A stretch of 64,000 nucleotides of DNA. Origin: Physcomitrium patens (lineage: Eukaryota > Streptophyta > Bryopsida > Funariales > Funariaceae). Location: contig NC_037267.1 of NCBI RefSeq assembly GCF_000002425.4, positions 10,119,398-10,183,397 of the forward strand, read 5' to 3'. The translations under genes were made by a program, and so were the position numbers. This document shows positions 1 to 12,891 of the stretch, one piece after another. A model generated the notes under the pieces. The model was not told where the DNA came from and did not search any database. It saw only the letters and a program-made list of their open reading frames with translations. Each line of letters opens with the position of its first letter. Position 1 is the first letter of the stretch.

Positions 1-328
1 GACAAGTTCGTGAAGATTTGTAATAGTTACAAACCTATTTTTACTTCCACTAAGTCGATCATCAATAATTTTTCTTTCTATTTCAAATAACTTAATAAAT
101 ATGTAAATCAAATTAGAAGAAGATAATCTACAACCTTCAATATCAAATAAAAAAAATTCACAAAGAGGGATAATGTGCTCTCTTTAAGGAAAAAAATTGA
201 TGTTAGAAAATTAAATATTTTATTTAAAGGTGGATAATCTACAACCTTCAAAATACAACAATAGAAGTGGGATAATTTACTCACTTCTAAAATAAGATAA
301 GAATAATAAGTTAGAACTCTTATTAAAT
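1..328 (-). mobile_element. Family A LTR element remnant (leader and gag start), copy A3
   Basis: This AT-rich stretch matches the segment at about 61378-61690, the leader and gag start of element A2, almost word for word. Both share a CTCGTGAAGATT-like stretch and the repeated phrases about dense blocks ending in TTCACAAAG. Orientation is minus, so the rest of this copy lies to the left, outside the window. No open frame of useful length survives. The relation to A2 is seen directly; the assignment to gag comes from A2. Confidence 0.6.
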
Positions 329-862
329 TCTTAAGGAGATGAACCTCAAAGAACTAAAATGTCAATACACTCTCATATCACTTGAAAAGACTAAAAAAAT
401 TATTGAAAGATGATATAATATTAAACTAGAATGGCTATTGCCAAAGACAAGAAGACTAGAAAGTCTTGAAATAAGACTAAAGACTAGAAAGGTGTTGACA
501 AGAGTGAAGAAGGTTTTATTCTTGCCTCAATATACACTCTTAATTAAGAGCTATATGGCGATGATCTAAAGGACTTCAAAAATATGTTGACTTTGCAAAA
601 TATGTATCTTAATTTATAAGGTAAATTTTCTATATGAATGCCACATGGTTAGCTTGTTCCATAAGCTATCAATATGTGGTTAACTTGTTGACCAAGTTTC
701 TAGCCTATCAATCAACTACAAATATATATTAAATCAAAAAAATGTCTATAAAGCTTCTAGAAAGCTTGTGTAGAAAATATTATGAAATAAATTTATTTTT
801 ATTTACTTCTACTTAATCATATAAGTAAATATCAGAATAAATATACATATTTGTATCAATTA
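329..862 (-). repeat. Decayed 5' LTR of family A copy A3
   Basis: The reverse complement of the intact A1 LTR can be followed here. Landmarks are AGAATGGCTATTGCC near 429, GACAAGAGTGAAG at 498-510, ATGTGGCGATG near 554, TGTTGACTTTG near 586, and the paired CTTGTT motifs near 652 and 685. Ends are approximate, because both terminal motifs have decayed. Most differences from A1 are C-to-T or G-to-A. Confidence 0.65.
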
Positions 863-3000
863 AAAACATTGAGTCTTTCAAGATATATGACACACAAAGA
901 TTGTAACTATGAATCAAAGAAAGCACAATCCTCAAAATGGACTAAGAATTTTTATAGAAAAATCAATTTGAAGATGTTCTTTTCAAATTCTAAGTTGAAG
1001 AATCTTTTTTTCATTTAAATCTTTTAGATTGGCTCTTAACTTATAATTTAAATATATACTAGTAATTTTTATTATCATATCAATTTTTTTAAAGTAATAT
1101 TTATAAATATTTTTTTAAAATCTTTAATTTAATATAACTATATTTTAATACTTTGATGATATATAAATGATTTCATCTTAATAAGATATAAGCTTCTTTT
1201 TTAATGATATCAATTGTATTAAGATCTTAATGTTTTGTATTGTTTTTAAAACTCAAGCATGTTATTATAAAGACATCTATTCTTTTATCACTTTTTAAGA
1301 TTATTCGAGTTTTTTCAAATTTAAAATTAATTAATTCCAAAAGAATTTTCAGAATATCCATAGTTTTATTTTTGAACTAATAGATGTAATTTTGCTAATT
1401 TGATATATAATTGATCAACTTATATTCATTTGAATGTTTACGTACCTTATTTACTTCAATGCATAACCTTTGATTTAATTCATTTTCATCTTGCTTGATT
1501 TCTTTCCAATACATGGATCAAATTGGTTGCACCTTCAAAGCTCTAATTTTCCACTTAATCTTTTTTTTTAATAACTTAATAATCTTCCTTAAAAAATCAC
1601 TCTAAATTTAATAGTATTTTTTAAAAAATTATCCCTTATTTTTACTTTGCATTAATGCAATTATTTGCTAATGTCTTGAATAGGTTATCAACAATTTCTT
1701 TGCTTTTACAATAATTTAAAATAAATCTTCCAACATTAGTCGCAAAATATATATAATACATCTAACAATCTTTTTCACTTCTTTCCACCATTCTTTTATA
1801 ATTAAGCAATAAATTCTTGCACTCTCTTATATTAAAAGGCTCATCTTTTCTGTTTTAAATGTCTTCAAATTCCAATTTTAAAAATTCCATGTTCAATTTT
1901 TAAAAAAAATCATATATTTGAATAATTTTTCTTATATATATTCACCAACACATGCATAATTTATTTTCCATGAACATCCATATAACTTCAAATATATCTA
2001 CACACATACTACATATCTTATTTTATTAAGTTCCTTAAAAATATATTTTTTGTTTCTATAAGCTCTATGAAAGAATGCTTATTAAGTATTGCAAGGAATC
2101 TAAATAGTTGTTTTTGGATTTTGTAGGCATAATCTAAACTTGATTCATTTGTTTTAAATTAAGATTATATTTTTTCTTAGATTTTTTTGGATTTCAGTAA
2201 CCTATTTGCTTAGACATTCATGAAAGCAGATTTTAATTATTTATTGTAGAAATTTTTTTATTAACCTATTTATAATCCACTAGAAGTGGCTCAAGTTTTC
2301 AATTAGATTCTTATTTTTCTTTTGGTTACATGTATTCTATGTTTCATGATAATTTATATAACATAATTTCAAGTACAAATTGTTTTTTTTTTTTTTTTTT
2401 TTTTTTTTTGCAAGAACTGCATATATTTGCGGTTTGAAGTATCATTACAAATTTGAACACAAGAATACTTAAAAGAAATGAATGTTCAATACTAAGCTTA
2501 AACTAAACTTATAGAAATTACTAACAATTATTCACCATGGTAATTTAAGTAGTTAACTTGAAAAAAAATACCTCAAAATTAAAAATAAAATAAAAGAAAA
2601 GAAAAGAAAAAAAAAAAAAAAAAAAAAAAAAAAACATTTTCAACTTATTAGCATGAATTAGAACATCAACCATCTCAACCATCAAATTCACTTTTAAGTT
2701 CAAGTAAAGTTACATTAAAGTCATTTTGAATAAAATATATATATATATATTAGAACACTACAATATTAATATTTATGTGTAGAAATAATTTTTGATCATA
2801 TAAGTGCTAAATCCTAAGAACATTACTTTTACTGACATAAATGGAATTTGTTGTCTTCACACGATTAAACAATCAAGTAGCTCTTTTGACTATTGATTTT
2901 TTTCCTTTTATCTCTTTCCTAACATGTCTTTTCACATGTTCTAATTCATGTTGTAAAAGTAGAATTACACAATTATACATGTAAATAGAGAACTATGTTA
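863..3000. other. AT-rich intergenic stretch, no gene recognised
   Basis: About 2.1 kb of very AT-rich sequence with short homopolymers and no open frame resembling a protein. It may be decayed transposon sequence, but nothing specific could be matched. Confidence 0.5.
2383..2634. repeat. Inverted homopolymer pair: T27 and A28
   Basis: A run of 27 T (2383-2409) and a run of 28 A (2607-2634) face each other across about 197 bp. The A run is preceded by short GAAAA repeats. Together they could fold as a long A/T stem. Confidence 0.8.
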
Positions 3001-5111
3001 CTCCAAGCATGCAAACATTCTTAACTATTCTTGCCAAATGACAAAAGAATTCCATCACCTCTCATCGTTGCACCTCTCACTCAGTACTCAATTTACCCAA
3101 TGCAGTGGTTTTATTGTGTTGTCGATCAAGTTGCTACACAGTAGTCGTGTTGCAGGAGATGCAAGCTTGATGCTCAGTGTCGATAGAATGCAGATGCTGT
3201 GGAGTGTATCGATATCAGGAGCGAGAGAGAGAGAGTGAGAGATGGATTTGCAGTATAGATTGAGGGTTGATGGGAGGAGGAATCATTGACAAGACTGGAA
3301 ATCAGCGGTGTCGTTTCGTCGAAGAAGTGTCGTGGAAGCAATGTCGACACTGCCAGCTGACACAGATTCCCACTCGCGGCCCACAAGGATTGAATGCGAA
3401 GCAACCCATCAGGCTTGTGCACCTCCATCGCTGGGTGACCGTGTCCCATAGCAAATCTCATCCTGCGGCAGGCAAGAGACTTTGCAACACTCCTACTACT
3501 TGGCCCTTCAGAAAATGAGCTTTACACTAAAAAGACACATTGACATGGCTAGCCCACCAGGGAACTCCTGCAGTTGTCACGAGGTTGAAAATCAGCTAAT
3601 CTGTGGCAGTTGTTAAGGCCAAGACAGCAATTGGGATATCTCGGTGCCACGAGAGGCACCTTTGGAGCTCCTTCTGTGGTCTGCAGAATCATGTGTCGAA
3701 ATCGCCGTTAAATATAGTCATCATGTATGTGGTCCATAACTGCCGCCAGGTACATGATAGGAAAGCATGCGAATCTGCATTTCCCGCAGTTAAGCTACCT
3801 ATGCCTAGCAAAGCTGATAGAATATCTAATTCACTCCAAAAAAAACAACCCCTCGGGTGAAAATTCACCGCCTCAGCACAAGTTTTCTTCAAGTTGCTCT
3901 TGATTATGCGTTTTGAAACAAGTTCTGCCTAGACAATGCCTCAAGTAATCCACACTCATCAATTTGGATGGGAAGGATTGTTCCCAGTTTCACCCACAGG
4001 TTGCAGTAGCCCACAGATATCGCACGTTTTACAGGACTTACTTCAATCTGTGAATGTGAAAGGCTTTACAAAATGGGTCTTTTATCTGATTTCATTTGCT
4101 TCAAATTATTCGGGAGAGTGTGTTTATAGTCAACGTCATGCAGATGAAATAGGAATTAGATTTTATCAAAACTACCTTCAACTGGTGTCATGTTTGACGT
4201 AGGGGGGGGGGGGGGGGGGGGATTTACTTGCTTGAGTCTTCGCTTGCCCCTTCGGCTTGGGCTGCCCAGTTCGAGGTGACCCTTCCAGAAACCTTATTAT
4301 AATATATGGTGTGAGATTCAGTTTAAAAATACACGAGCGGCGATTATGTTTCTTCTGTCATTACAAAAGTCTTCGGATCTTGTTTGAGCTTGTATTCGAG
4401 TGAAGCAGTTCTGAGTGTTTTGCACTGTTCCTCGAGCTCACGCCGCAACTAGCTCAAGACAAAAGTCCGTTGCCTCATTCTCCCCCTGCACATCCACTAC
4501 AGGTTTTCCTTCCCCTCGAAACAGGACCTACAGTGTCGCTACAGTTTACTGATTGCCCGTTTTGATAACTTCCTGTGCACTGACGGCAATTATTGGTGAG
4601 TCGGTGTGGATTTTCTGATGGACACTTTCTCACCGACTCCTGGTTTTATGAGGTTTCTAGATCGTGATCTAATCCATTCGGCCACAGAGATGTGATGGGT
4701 TGTGTGATGGTGACAAATTCTCGCTGACGGCTCTCCTGCTCCCCTGTTGTCTAAGAGAACAAATGACTGGAAGAAGGGTTATTTGATTTTGAAAGTAGCT
4801 TTTTCTGAATTTTTTGTCTAATGTGACAGGGCGGTTGATAGATTTCTCCGATTACACACGCAGAACGAGCGAATTGGGTGATGTAGAGTAGTTCAAAGGA
4901 ACTGCAAGAGATTAGATTCATGAGTGCCGTTATGATCAATCGACTTCCGAGTAAATCTCTCAGTTTCGTAGAATAAGGCAGAGTTTCAAAGAGTTTCCTG
5001 CGGTCAGGAATTTTGCTGTTGTGTGACACATGTGATTTCTCCAGCGCAGGTGTAACTGAATCGAGGTCAAGTCATTTGAGCTTCTCACCGACTGCTTAAA
5101 ACCTTGAGAGA
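3001..5111. other. Normal-GC region upstream of the first gene, no gene recognised
   Basis: Base composition becomes genic here, but no frame on either strand reads as a known protein and no convincing exon chain was found. It probably holds the promoter and 5' leader of the gene at 5112. Pyrimidine-rich text at about 4440-4530 and many TCTC motifs would suit a plant core promoter, but no clear TATA box was fixed. Confidence 0.4.
4202..4221. repeat. G20 homopolymer
   Basis: Twenty consecutive G on the plus strand, an unusual tract in this AT-rich window. It has quadruplex potential and is a likely site of sequencing or assembly length error. Confidence 0.9.
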
Positions 5112-5927
5112 ATGGCGTTGTTGCAACGGTGCCTGCCACAGTATTCATCACCGATTCTCCTTACTTCCAAATCCATCGTCAAAAGCTCTCCTTCTCAATG
5201 TCGACCTTCCTTGAACTGCCGGGCTAGTGCAGGCAGAAATGAACATCTTCGGGCGTCTCATGATGAAGAATTCACATCGAAACCTCCCAGAGCAAGTTTA
5301 CATGAACAGAACTTATCTTAAGCCTGAATTTCTTTCTGAACATCACGCTTATGCACTTTCCTCCCACTACATTGATTGATTCGGCTAGATGATGGTAGAA
5401 GAGAGAGAACGAGAGAGATCAGCTCTTTCAAAAAAAAAATCTCACTAACCCTTTTGTACTCTGATCAGGTGTTCAAGGATGAGTCTAATGGAATTGTGTG
5501 CTACGTTAACGAAGATGGAGAGATCACATGCGAGGGCTGGGACGAGGGCCCCCACTTCATTCCTGAGCCAGAGAAGGGCTACACCATGAGGTCAGTTGTC
5601 TCTTGTAACATTCTGCCACAGAAAATGCAACAATCCCGAGACGCATTTTGCAAATTATCTCAACAATGGTCTTGTTAAACTCCCTCGTCCCTGTCCGAAT
5701 CACAAACTCTTTCTGCCAAGAGGTAACTTCATTCTTCACTGCCAGGAAATGGAAGCTGAAAGATCGATTTCTTGTTGTGTCACGCTTGCAGAAAGAGGAT
5801 AACTGCACGTCCTCCCACAGCCAGAGGAGAAGGTGAAACAATAGGCTTCAAGGCATCAGGTGCAAAGATGGAGGAGTCCATTCGTGAAGGCACCGCGGAA
5901 GCCAGTTTCAACTCCTCCGAGCTTTAA
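5112..5927 (+). CDS. Small, probably plastid-targeted protein of unknown function (3 exons)
   Basis: Exons are 5112-5291, 5469-5590 and 5792-5927, giving 145 residues. The frame closes exactly, and intron 2 has a good GTCAGT donor and GCAG acceptor. Intron 1 only works in frame if it starts with GC: the text is AGA then GCAAGT, the classic GC-AG donor. Residues 1-45 are rich in Ser, Arg and Leu with almost no acid, typical of a chloroplast transit peptide. The core, encoded by exon 2, reads GIVCYVNEDGEITCEGWDEG and is the most protein-like part. The tail is hydrophilic. From memory the core recalls the plant CCG-binding protein 1/MEE14 type of small protein, but this is unverified. No enzymatic motif is visible. 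An alternative is a GT donor elsewhere in exon 1, but none found keeps the frame. Confidence 0.7.
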
Positions 5928-8893
5928 ACCCTGTTAATCTGCTCCAGGTTGTACAATCATGTTTTGATTTTTTGGGTATTTTTTTTTGTTTTTTTCTGTA
6001 AGTTTCTACTGAAAACTCTCTCTCAGTCACAACTCACATAGTCAGGAGTGACTCCTGGACGAAGTTCTTTGTCACCAACTTCCGTGATCAGGCTGTCATC
6101 CGGACTAATTTAGAATTCAGAAACTTCAGCAATTGAGTGTTCATTGGGGAAAGAACCCTCACAAGTCAAGTTTAGAAAATACCAGGGCAAGGAAAATAGG
6201 AATATCTTCAGCAACTTGGATGTGTGATGGTACAGATGAGAGAACTTCAACCGGATTCTACATCAGGATTCTGTGCATCTCCAAATTCCACGCAGCATTT
6301 TATCTGTGAGATGGAAGCTGTGTTGTTCTTAAATACGCATACAATACTGAGCCGGGCGAAGCACAATAAGTCAGTGTTATTCGGATTGTTGTTCCATTAA
6401 AAACTCTTGTTTAGCCCTTGCTGGTTAGTAAATACAGAGGTCTTTACTCCATGGAATTTGTGTCGTGAATGATCAACTGCAAAACCGTTTTGTGGGCGAA
6501 TTTGGTTTGTGGAATCTTGTACCCTTCCTCTCTCCCAATAACATCCCAAGCTAATGTGTCATCTTGTGGCAAATTGTTTCATTGAATAGAAGATTGAGAC
6601 AGAGGCGTTTAATTCAAAGTACAAGCTATTGCTATTTTAAAGAAAGGATTCAAATATTGTTTGGATCTTGGATGTAATTAAACGTATTAGAAGATGGAGA
6701 AATAATGTGGTTTTTGTCTTAAAAAATTAGTTTAGAAGATTGTAATGTGAAAAGAGTTCTAAACATAGTATCAATAGTACTTTTTACAAAACAACATCCA
6801 AATAGGAATAAAAACATCCTATGAATTATTATATAAAAGAAATTGGATCTTTATAGACAATTGTGTTCCTAATTTGTTGATCTCAAGTTGTTTTTAAACT
6901 TTAAAATAGTGAACAAGTAGATAGTAGGTAGTAGGTAATAAAGTCTTATTTTTTATTAACAATCTTATGTTTTATTTTAAAATTATGCCTTTAAACGACT
7001 CAACATGTAATATATGTGGACATTTGTATTTATAAAGTTTATAATTCTAATTTAAGTAGTGGTGTCAATACCAAGTTGTTTTTTCTTAGACTTGTCAATC
7101 CAAGTTACAATATTTTAAAACAATGCATTTTTTTTGATGTTTTCTTTACCTTATGCTACTTCTAATTAAGCTACTTTTAATTTGTTTGGCCAATGAGCTG
7201 CTAAGTTCTATGAAGAGATTGGAAAATTTATTCCTATCTAAATCCCTCATTTGGATAAATATTAATGCTAACTTTTTACTTTTAATGCCCAATTTAGAAG
7301 TGAATAATCATTTTTTATCAAAATAATAGCAATGTATATCAAAATTAAATTATTATACTAGCATCAGTATTTAAGTACATTTTTTAATAAATATCAATTG
7401 ATATATTTTTTTAAACACAAAATACAACAAGAATATAAAAGATTGTATAAAATAATGACAAGCTGAGTTTAGTAAAGAAAAAGAGGGAGAATAGAAAATT
7501 AATCAATGTTTATTCTAATTTTAATAATAATAAAAGTAACTAAAATTTACATATGGTTTTTATAATTTGTATGCAATATTTTGGTATTATTATATAGAAA
7601 TTTGCAACACTATGGGCAAGATGTATATAAAATTTGGACCAATTAATTAACTTTTAATGTCATAACTAAATAAATTAGTAGAAATCATGCAATTTTATTT
7701 TTATTTTTGAACAGAAATTGATGTCGATATATTATTTATCAAGAGATAATTATTACTCACATAAAAATAGTAATAGTCTTGATGGCTTACAAAATATTCA
7801 TATTTGTCAATTTTTAACTTGTGATTTATAAAATTTTATAAAACAACCATTGTTATCTTTATTAAGCAAAAATGTTGTACTATACAGTTTTTGTAGTATA
7901 TCACTTATGATTACTATCCTAGAGAAATTATCTTTAACATTTCTAACTTAGTTAAAAGTTCTTTAGTCATTTTCAGAAAATAAGACAATTTATATGAAAC
8001 GTTTCTATAAACAAAGTACTTGACTTTATAACATTAAAAACATACAGCTTTAAATTACTTTTCATTGTAATAGTATTTAAATTGTAATTAGAAAAATTAA
8101 TAATACTAAAACAAATTAATTCAAATAAAAAATAAGAACATGTTTTGTCAAAAAACTAAAACTAATTCAATGTATTTCTCTCAATATTGGATTAAGCATA
8201 TAATAAAAATCAAGTGATAAAAATAAATTAAGTTAAATTAAATTAAATGGTTAAAAGTTTCTAAAGTTGATATATAAAATATGAACTATGTAAAATACTA
8301 CTTCAAAGAAATATACTAAAGTCCAATTTTAGCCTGGGGAACTATACAATATATTCTAAAATTATAAATGCAAGGCTTGAATAAAACTACTTCTACTGAT
8401 ATTTTTAACGTTAACTTCTACTTGAAGGACCTTAAAACATATTATAGAATCTACACAAAGAATTGCAATTTATGATTATTTTATATTTTAAACTTTTAAT
8501 TTTTTTAAAAAATATTCTTCAAAATAATTAGTCTATCTTAAAATGCATATATTTTAAAAAATTCAAAATAATCTGGATAGAAAAAGGATAATTCCTAATA
8601 CAAGTTGTTGGTATATTAGTTATTTTCTTAGATGTAAAAGAAACTTTGATACAAAAGTTTTAACTTTATTAACAATAGAATTAGAATAATAAAATAAATT
8701 AAAGAGTTTTTCTGACATAGAGCATATCCAGCATTGCAATGTCTTATTTTTTAATGCAAAATCATAGGTAAAATGAATTTAGTTACAATTATAAAGATTT
8801 AAGATTGGAATAAAATTCAAGTTAAAAACGTGTTTTTTTTATAAGCAAAATAGAGTAGATAATTGTTCTAATAGACATTGTAAAGCTTTATAC

Positions 8894-8924
<31 letters not shown>

Positions 8925-9036
8925 AATAAAAAAATTCATAAATATTAAAAATATATATGTAACATATAAAATTAGCTAATAAGATTTTTAAAATACTTGT
9001 AGAAATTATAATTTTTGATAAAATATTTTTTATATA

Positions 9037-9066
<30 letters not shown>
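8894..9066. repeat. Two (TA)n microsatellites
   Basis: TA dinucleotide runs at about 8894-8920 and 9038-9066, separated by AT-rich text. Confidence 0.85.
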
Positions 9067-9067
<1 letters not shown>

Positions 9068-10098
9068 TCTTTTCTTTTAGCAAATTTTTTTGAATGGATT
9101 ATGCAATCTATTATGGTATTTGTTAATAATAAAAATTATATACATTAAAGTAAAAGCCTTAGATATAATATATATGAGAATACAATATTAGTGTCTTATT
9201 TTGGTATGTTCTGTTGGAATCTTACTTGCGCATTTAAAAGAATTTTAATTTGGTTTTAAGTAATCATTTCTAAAAGTCACTTTATGTATCCAAGTAGAGG
9301 CAAGTTTGCTTAAATCGTCAATTATTTTTTCATGTAATTTAAAAGAGATAAATGTTAAGAAAATTAATATCTAAGAAATAAGATCTATTTATATAACATA
9401 AGGTTATAAAATATGAATGAATTTTATCACTTTGTAAAGTTAAAATTTGATTAACTATAATTATGAAAATTCATGTAAGTCATTTCTTTCAAATGTTAGT
9501 TTTTTGTAATTTTATTTCTTTATCTAGTTTAGTATTTTAAATAATTTTTATTTAATTAGAATTACATAGAATTAATAGAAAATATCCAAGTATAAAATAT
9601 TAAACTAAAGATAGAAGTAACTAAATTATACAATAAAACATGTTTTAAAGCTAATAAAAATATAACCATAATGACTAATACACTATCATAAAGGATTATA
9701 AATATGTGGTGTTATCTATAAATTGGAATTAACTTCTTTTAAAAGATGTCAATTTAAATCAAGTATGTTATGTATTTAATATAAAAAATATGTAGAATAT
9801 TTTAGACACTACAAATTTAATTCAAAGATGTGATATCTATGTAAATTAATTTTTCTTATTATTATTATTATTAGTACTTTGGACTTGTTTTTTACTTTTT
9901 TTTCTACTAATTTTATAAAGATAGACTATTAAAAGAATAAAGAGCTTATAAAGCTTATTTTTAAAAAAATTATAGATTTTAACAAAAGAAAAAAGTGTAA
10001 TCTTTTTTTTTTGTTTTTTACATTACAAACTTATAGATAAATTATTAATATTATATTAAATCAAGTCAATAACAAGGTTTGACACTTATGAATTTACA

Positions 10099-10100
<2 letters not shown>

Positions 10101-10131
<31 letters not shown>
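10101..10131. repeat. (TA)n microsatellite
   Basis: About 15 TA units. Confidence 0.85.
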
Positions 10132-10136
<5 letters not shown>

Positions 10137-10810
10137 CAAAGTAAAGTACATGGACTTTACCTTACTTTGTTTTTATTTATAGTAATTAACTCGCTTTGAT
10201 TACTATCTTATTCTACTAGTTGAATCATTGTATTAGCTATATTCATATTCTTTGTTGCAATCTACTATTGATTTGGATTTGCTCTTGCTTGGATCTCACA
10301 CACTTGTAAGACTTTAAATTATGCTTATTATCTTGTTCTATATTAGACATTACTTCCATAACCACAACCTTTGGACTACAAGTACCTTTTGGAAGTTTGA
10401 ATATGAATTATCAATTCATATTTTATAGATTACTAAAGCTAAGTTTAATTGTGTGATTTAGATCATATAATTTAAAACTTACTCCTATCTTCATATATCA
10501 TCTTGATATATATAAGAGGTTTGCAAATTTATCTAAATAAAGGGTGTTTACATTCTGAGTAAGCTTCTTATACTGATATTTTGATTTTAACATTGATCTA
10601 AGAGTTTTAAAAGCAAAATCAAAAAATCAAAGAATGGACATGTTTTATATGAAGCTAAAATAATAATTGATAAAAACAAAAGATTGACAATTCACAAATT
10701 GTTAAATGATAGAGTGATGTTGTAGTAGCATATAATCATGTTCAAAAGGAATGATATGACTTGCTAATTGAAGCCTTTAAGATTTTTAAGTTAGGAATAT
10801 TAAAAAATAC

Positions 10811-10812
<2 letters not shown>

Positions 10813-10844
<32 letters not shown>
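10813..10844. repeat. (TA)n microsatellite
   Basis: About 16 TA units. Confidence 0.85.
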
Positions 10845-10847
<3 letters not shown>

Positions 10848-11300
10848 CAAATAATGGTAGTTTATGGGCTACTTAATAAATAAATAATTGTGATAGAATC
10901 ATTTTAAAAGCCATCTATTTTAACTTTCAATATTATAAAACCTAATAAATGACATATTTTTAGGTATAAAAATATATAATTTGTAATAAACAAGATTTTG
11001 AATTGTATGCATAAAAGACTTCATTTATAATTTGTCAAGACATCTTGAAGTAAATGCATCTAATAACTTAGCTATATTGTACAAGAATATGGCTAATAAT
11101 AGAATTATCATTTGTAATGTGATATCTTAACTTTACTAAATTCCTTTAATCCTGTGTTTAACGTAACACTATTATTTGTTCTACTTTATTGAAAACAATT
11201 TAAGAACTTTGTGACACCATAAAAGTTTATGTAATTTGTAGGTATTAATTCATATCTAAAAACATAAAAAAGGGTTTATCACTTTGCATTACAGAGAAGA

Positions 11301-12891
11301 GAAGATATTCTATGTATATCTTTGAGAAATAGAAGATATTCAACTTGTACAAATTTTAGCATTGCATGACATTGTCAATGCATCCCTAAAAATGCCAATT
11401 TGGCTAAATTTAGGGATGGATGGAGCTGGTTTTGCACGACCAGGTGCGGAATCCCGGTGCCATGCGGTGCTCGAATGGACAGCACTCGCCGCTCACTCCT
11501 CGTCACAGGCACTGCCTGCCATTGTGCACCGTGAACTAGCTGCGGATCGAAAGGCCCCGCCCCACGATTGCTGTTACTGCTATGCTAATGCGCCACGGGA
11601 GAGATGGCCGTCGCCGAAAAAGCGACCATTTCCCACCTCGATTCCCCTCCCTCCTTTGTCAGGATCCTCTTCCTCCGAGGATCCATCCCGCAGATTCCCC
11701 TTTCCTTGCTCTTCTATTGTGCCCGATTGGTTGTAATGTTGTAGACGCTGGCCTACCGGAGATTTGCTTCGCTTTTGTTCCCCCCTCGGTGGCATTCGTT
11801 TGCAGGAAGGTCGTGAGCACTAGTTGGATGGTCGTTGTGAACAGCCAATTTGGGGGACGGAATCCAATCCGGAGGGAGTGTTTTGAATGGATTGTGGGGT
11901 TCTGACGTTGGGTTCGCGATCACGCGCGTAATTTGGGTATGCTGGCTCTTGGGTTCTTGCGATGAATTGGTGTGTGGCAATGGGTTCGCGTGTTAGGTTT
12001 ATGGCTATGGCTTTGTTGAAGTGTTGTCGCAGTGGCTACACACCCTTGGTTCCGAATTTAATGTTTCACAGCTGGAACCACCTTCGTGACATCCAGGCTT
12101 GAGTCGCAGGCATCGTAAAGCTGACGTCGCGGGTGGAGTGCAGAAAGTGGCGTGTGAATTAAGCAGGTGTGGAGCCCTAAACATTGGGACGGTGCCGTCC
12201 AATTTCCCTCTACTATGGCTTCTTCTTCATCTGTTCATTCCCTCTTTTTTATTTTATTTTATTTTATTTTTGAGTGCCTGATGTGTCAACTCGTGTACTG
12301 GTGTAGATAAAATCGTGTACTTGCGGTTTGTGAGCGTCACCCACTTGCTGTAGCGGACGTTTTCGAGATTGACATTGCAACTTAGGGTCTCCAATAGCTC
12401 CTTAAGGAAATTCTAAGCTCGTTTTTTCTGCTCCGGTTGCGTCAATTCTATAATATCTGGTCTGCATGTAAGGCTACTTTGATTTCAGTTTATCTCTGTT
12501 TCTCGGTTATATCCTCGCAATCCGTGCTACTTTTAGCACAATTTACGTCTTCAGGGAGTACTCTGATGTTAGTTGCAATCCGCCTTTTTAGCAACTACGA
12601 TCAATATTTGTAATGAACCTGACTCAATCAATTGTTTTTGAATTCACGGCCCTAGCGCATCATTTGCAGTTGCGTGTGTGACTTTGAGACGAACAGTTAG
12701 GTTTTCATTGATTTAGCACTCTACTTTAGAGCGATGAAGTTCAGGACTGCACATTGATAGTTCCATCGTGTTTTACCTACAGTAAGGAAGAAAAATTGAC
12801 ATGACGCTTCTTTGCGTACATTGAATCTTCCAGCAGGGACTCATTAGAACCGGCAACTTTGTGACCTTGTGATAACGGAGTGTCGATAAAA
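11301..12891 (+). promoter_or_regulatory. Probable promoter and 5' leader of the Mpo1-like gene
   Basis: GC content rises sharply near 11400 and stays genic to the start codon at 12892. Short open frames here do not resemble proteins. The distance of about 1.5 kb suggests a long leader, perhaps with a leader intron. Neither the transcription start nor the splice sites could be fixed. Confidence 0.35.

Larger units (their letters stand above)
5928..11300. other. Long AT-rich spacer
   Basis: The first 700 bp still look like a 3' UTR and flank of the upstream gene. From about 6650 onward the sequence is extremely AT-rich, with TA microsatellites, A and T runs and no protein-like frame. It is probably ancient decayed repeat DNA. 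No family could be assigned by eye. Confidence 0.55.

Noticed and set aside
880..935. Second LTR start next to A3 (GAATCAAAGAAAGCACAATCCTCA)
   Set aside because: It resembles an LTR edge for only about 25 bp and no further LTR sequence follows.
3174..3461. Minus-strand 95-codon frame as a gene
   Set aside because: No protein-like composition or family text, and no splice or promoter support; low-complexity Leu/Ser part is from a GAGA-type repeat.
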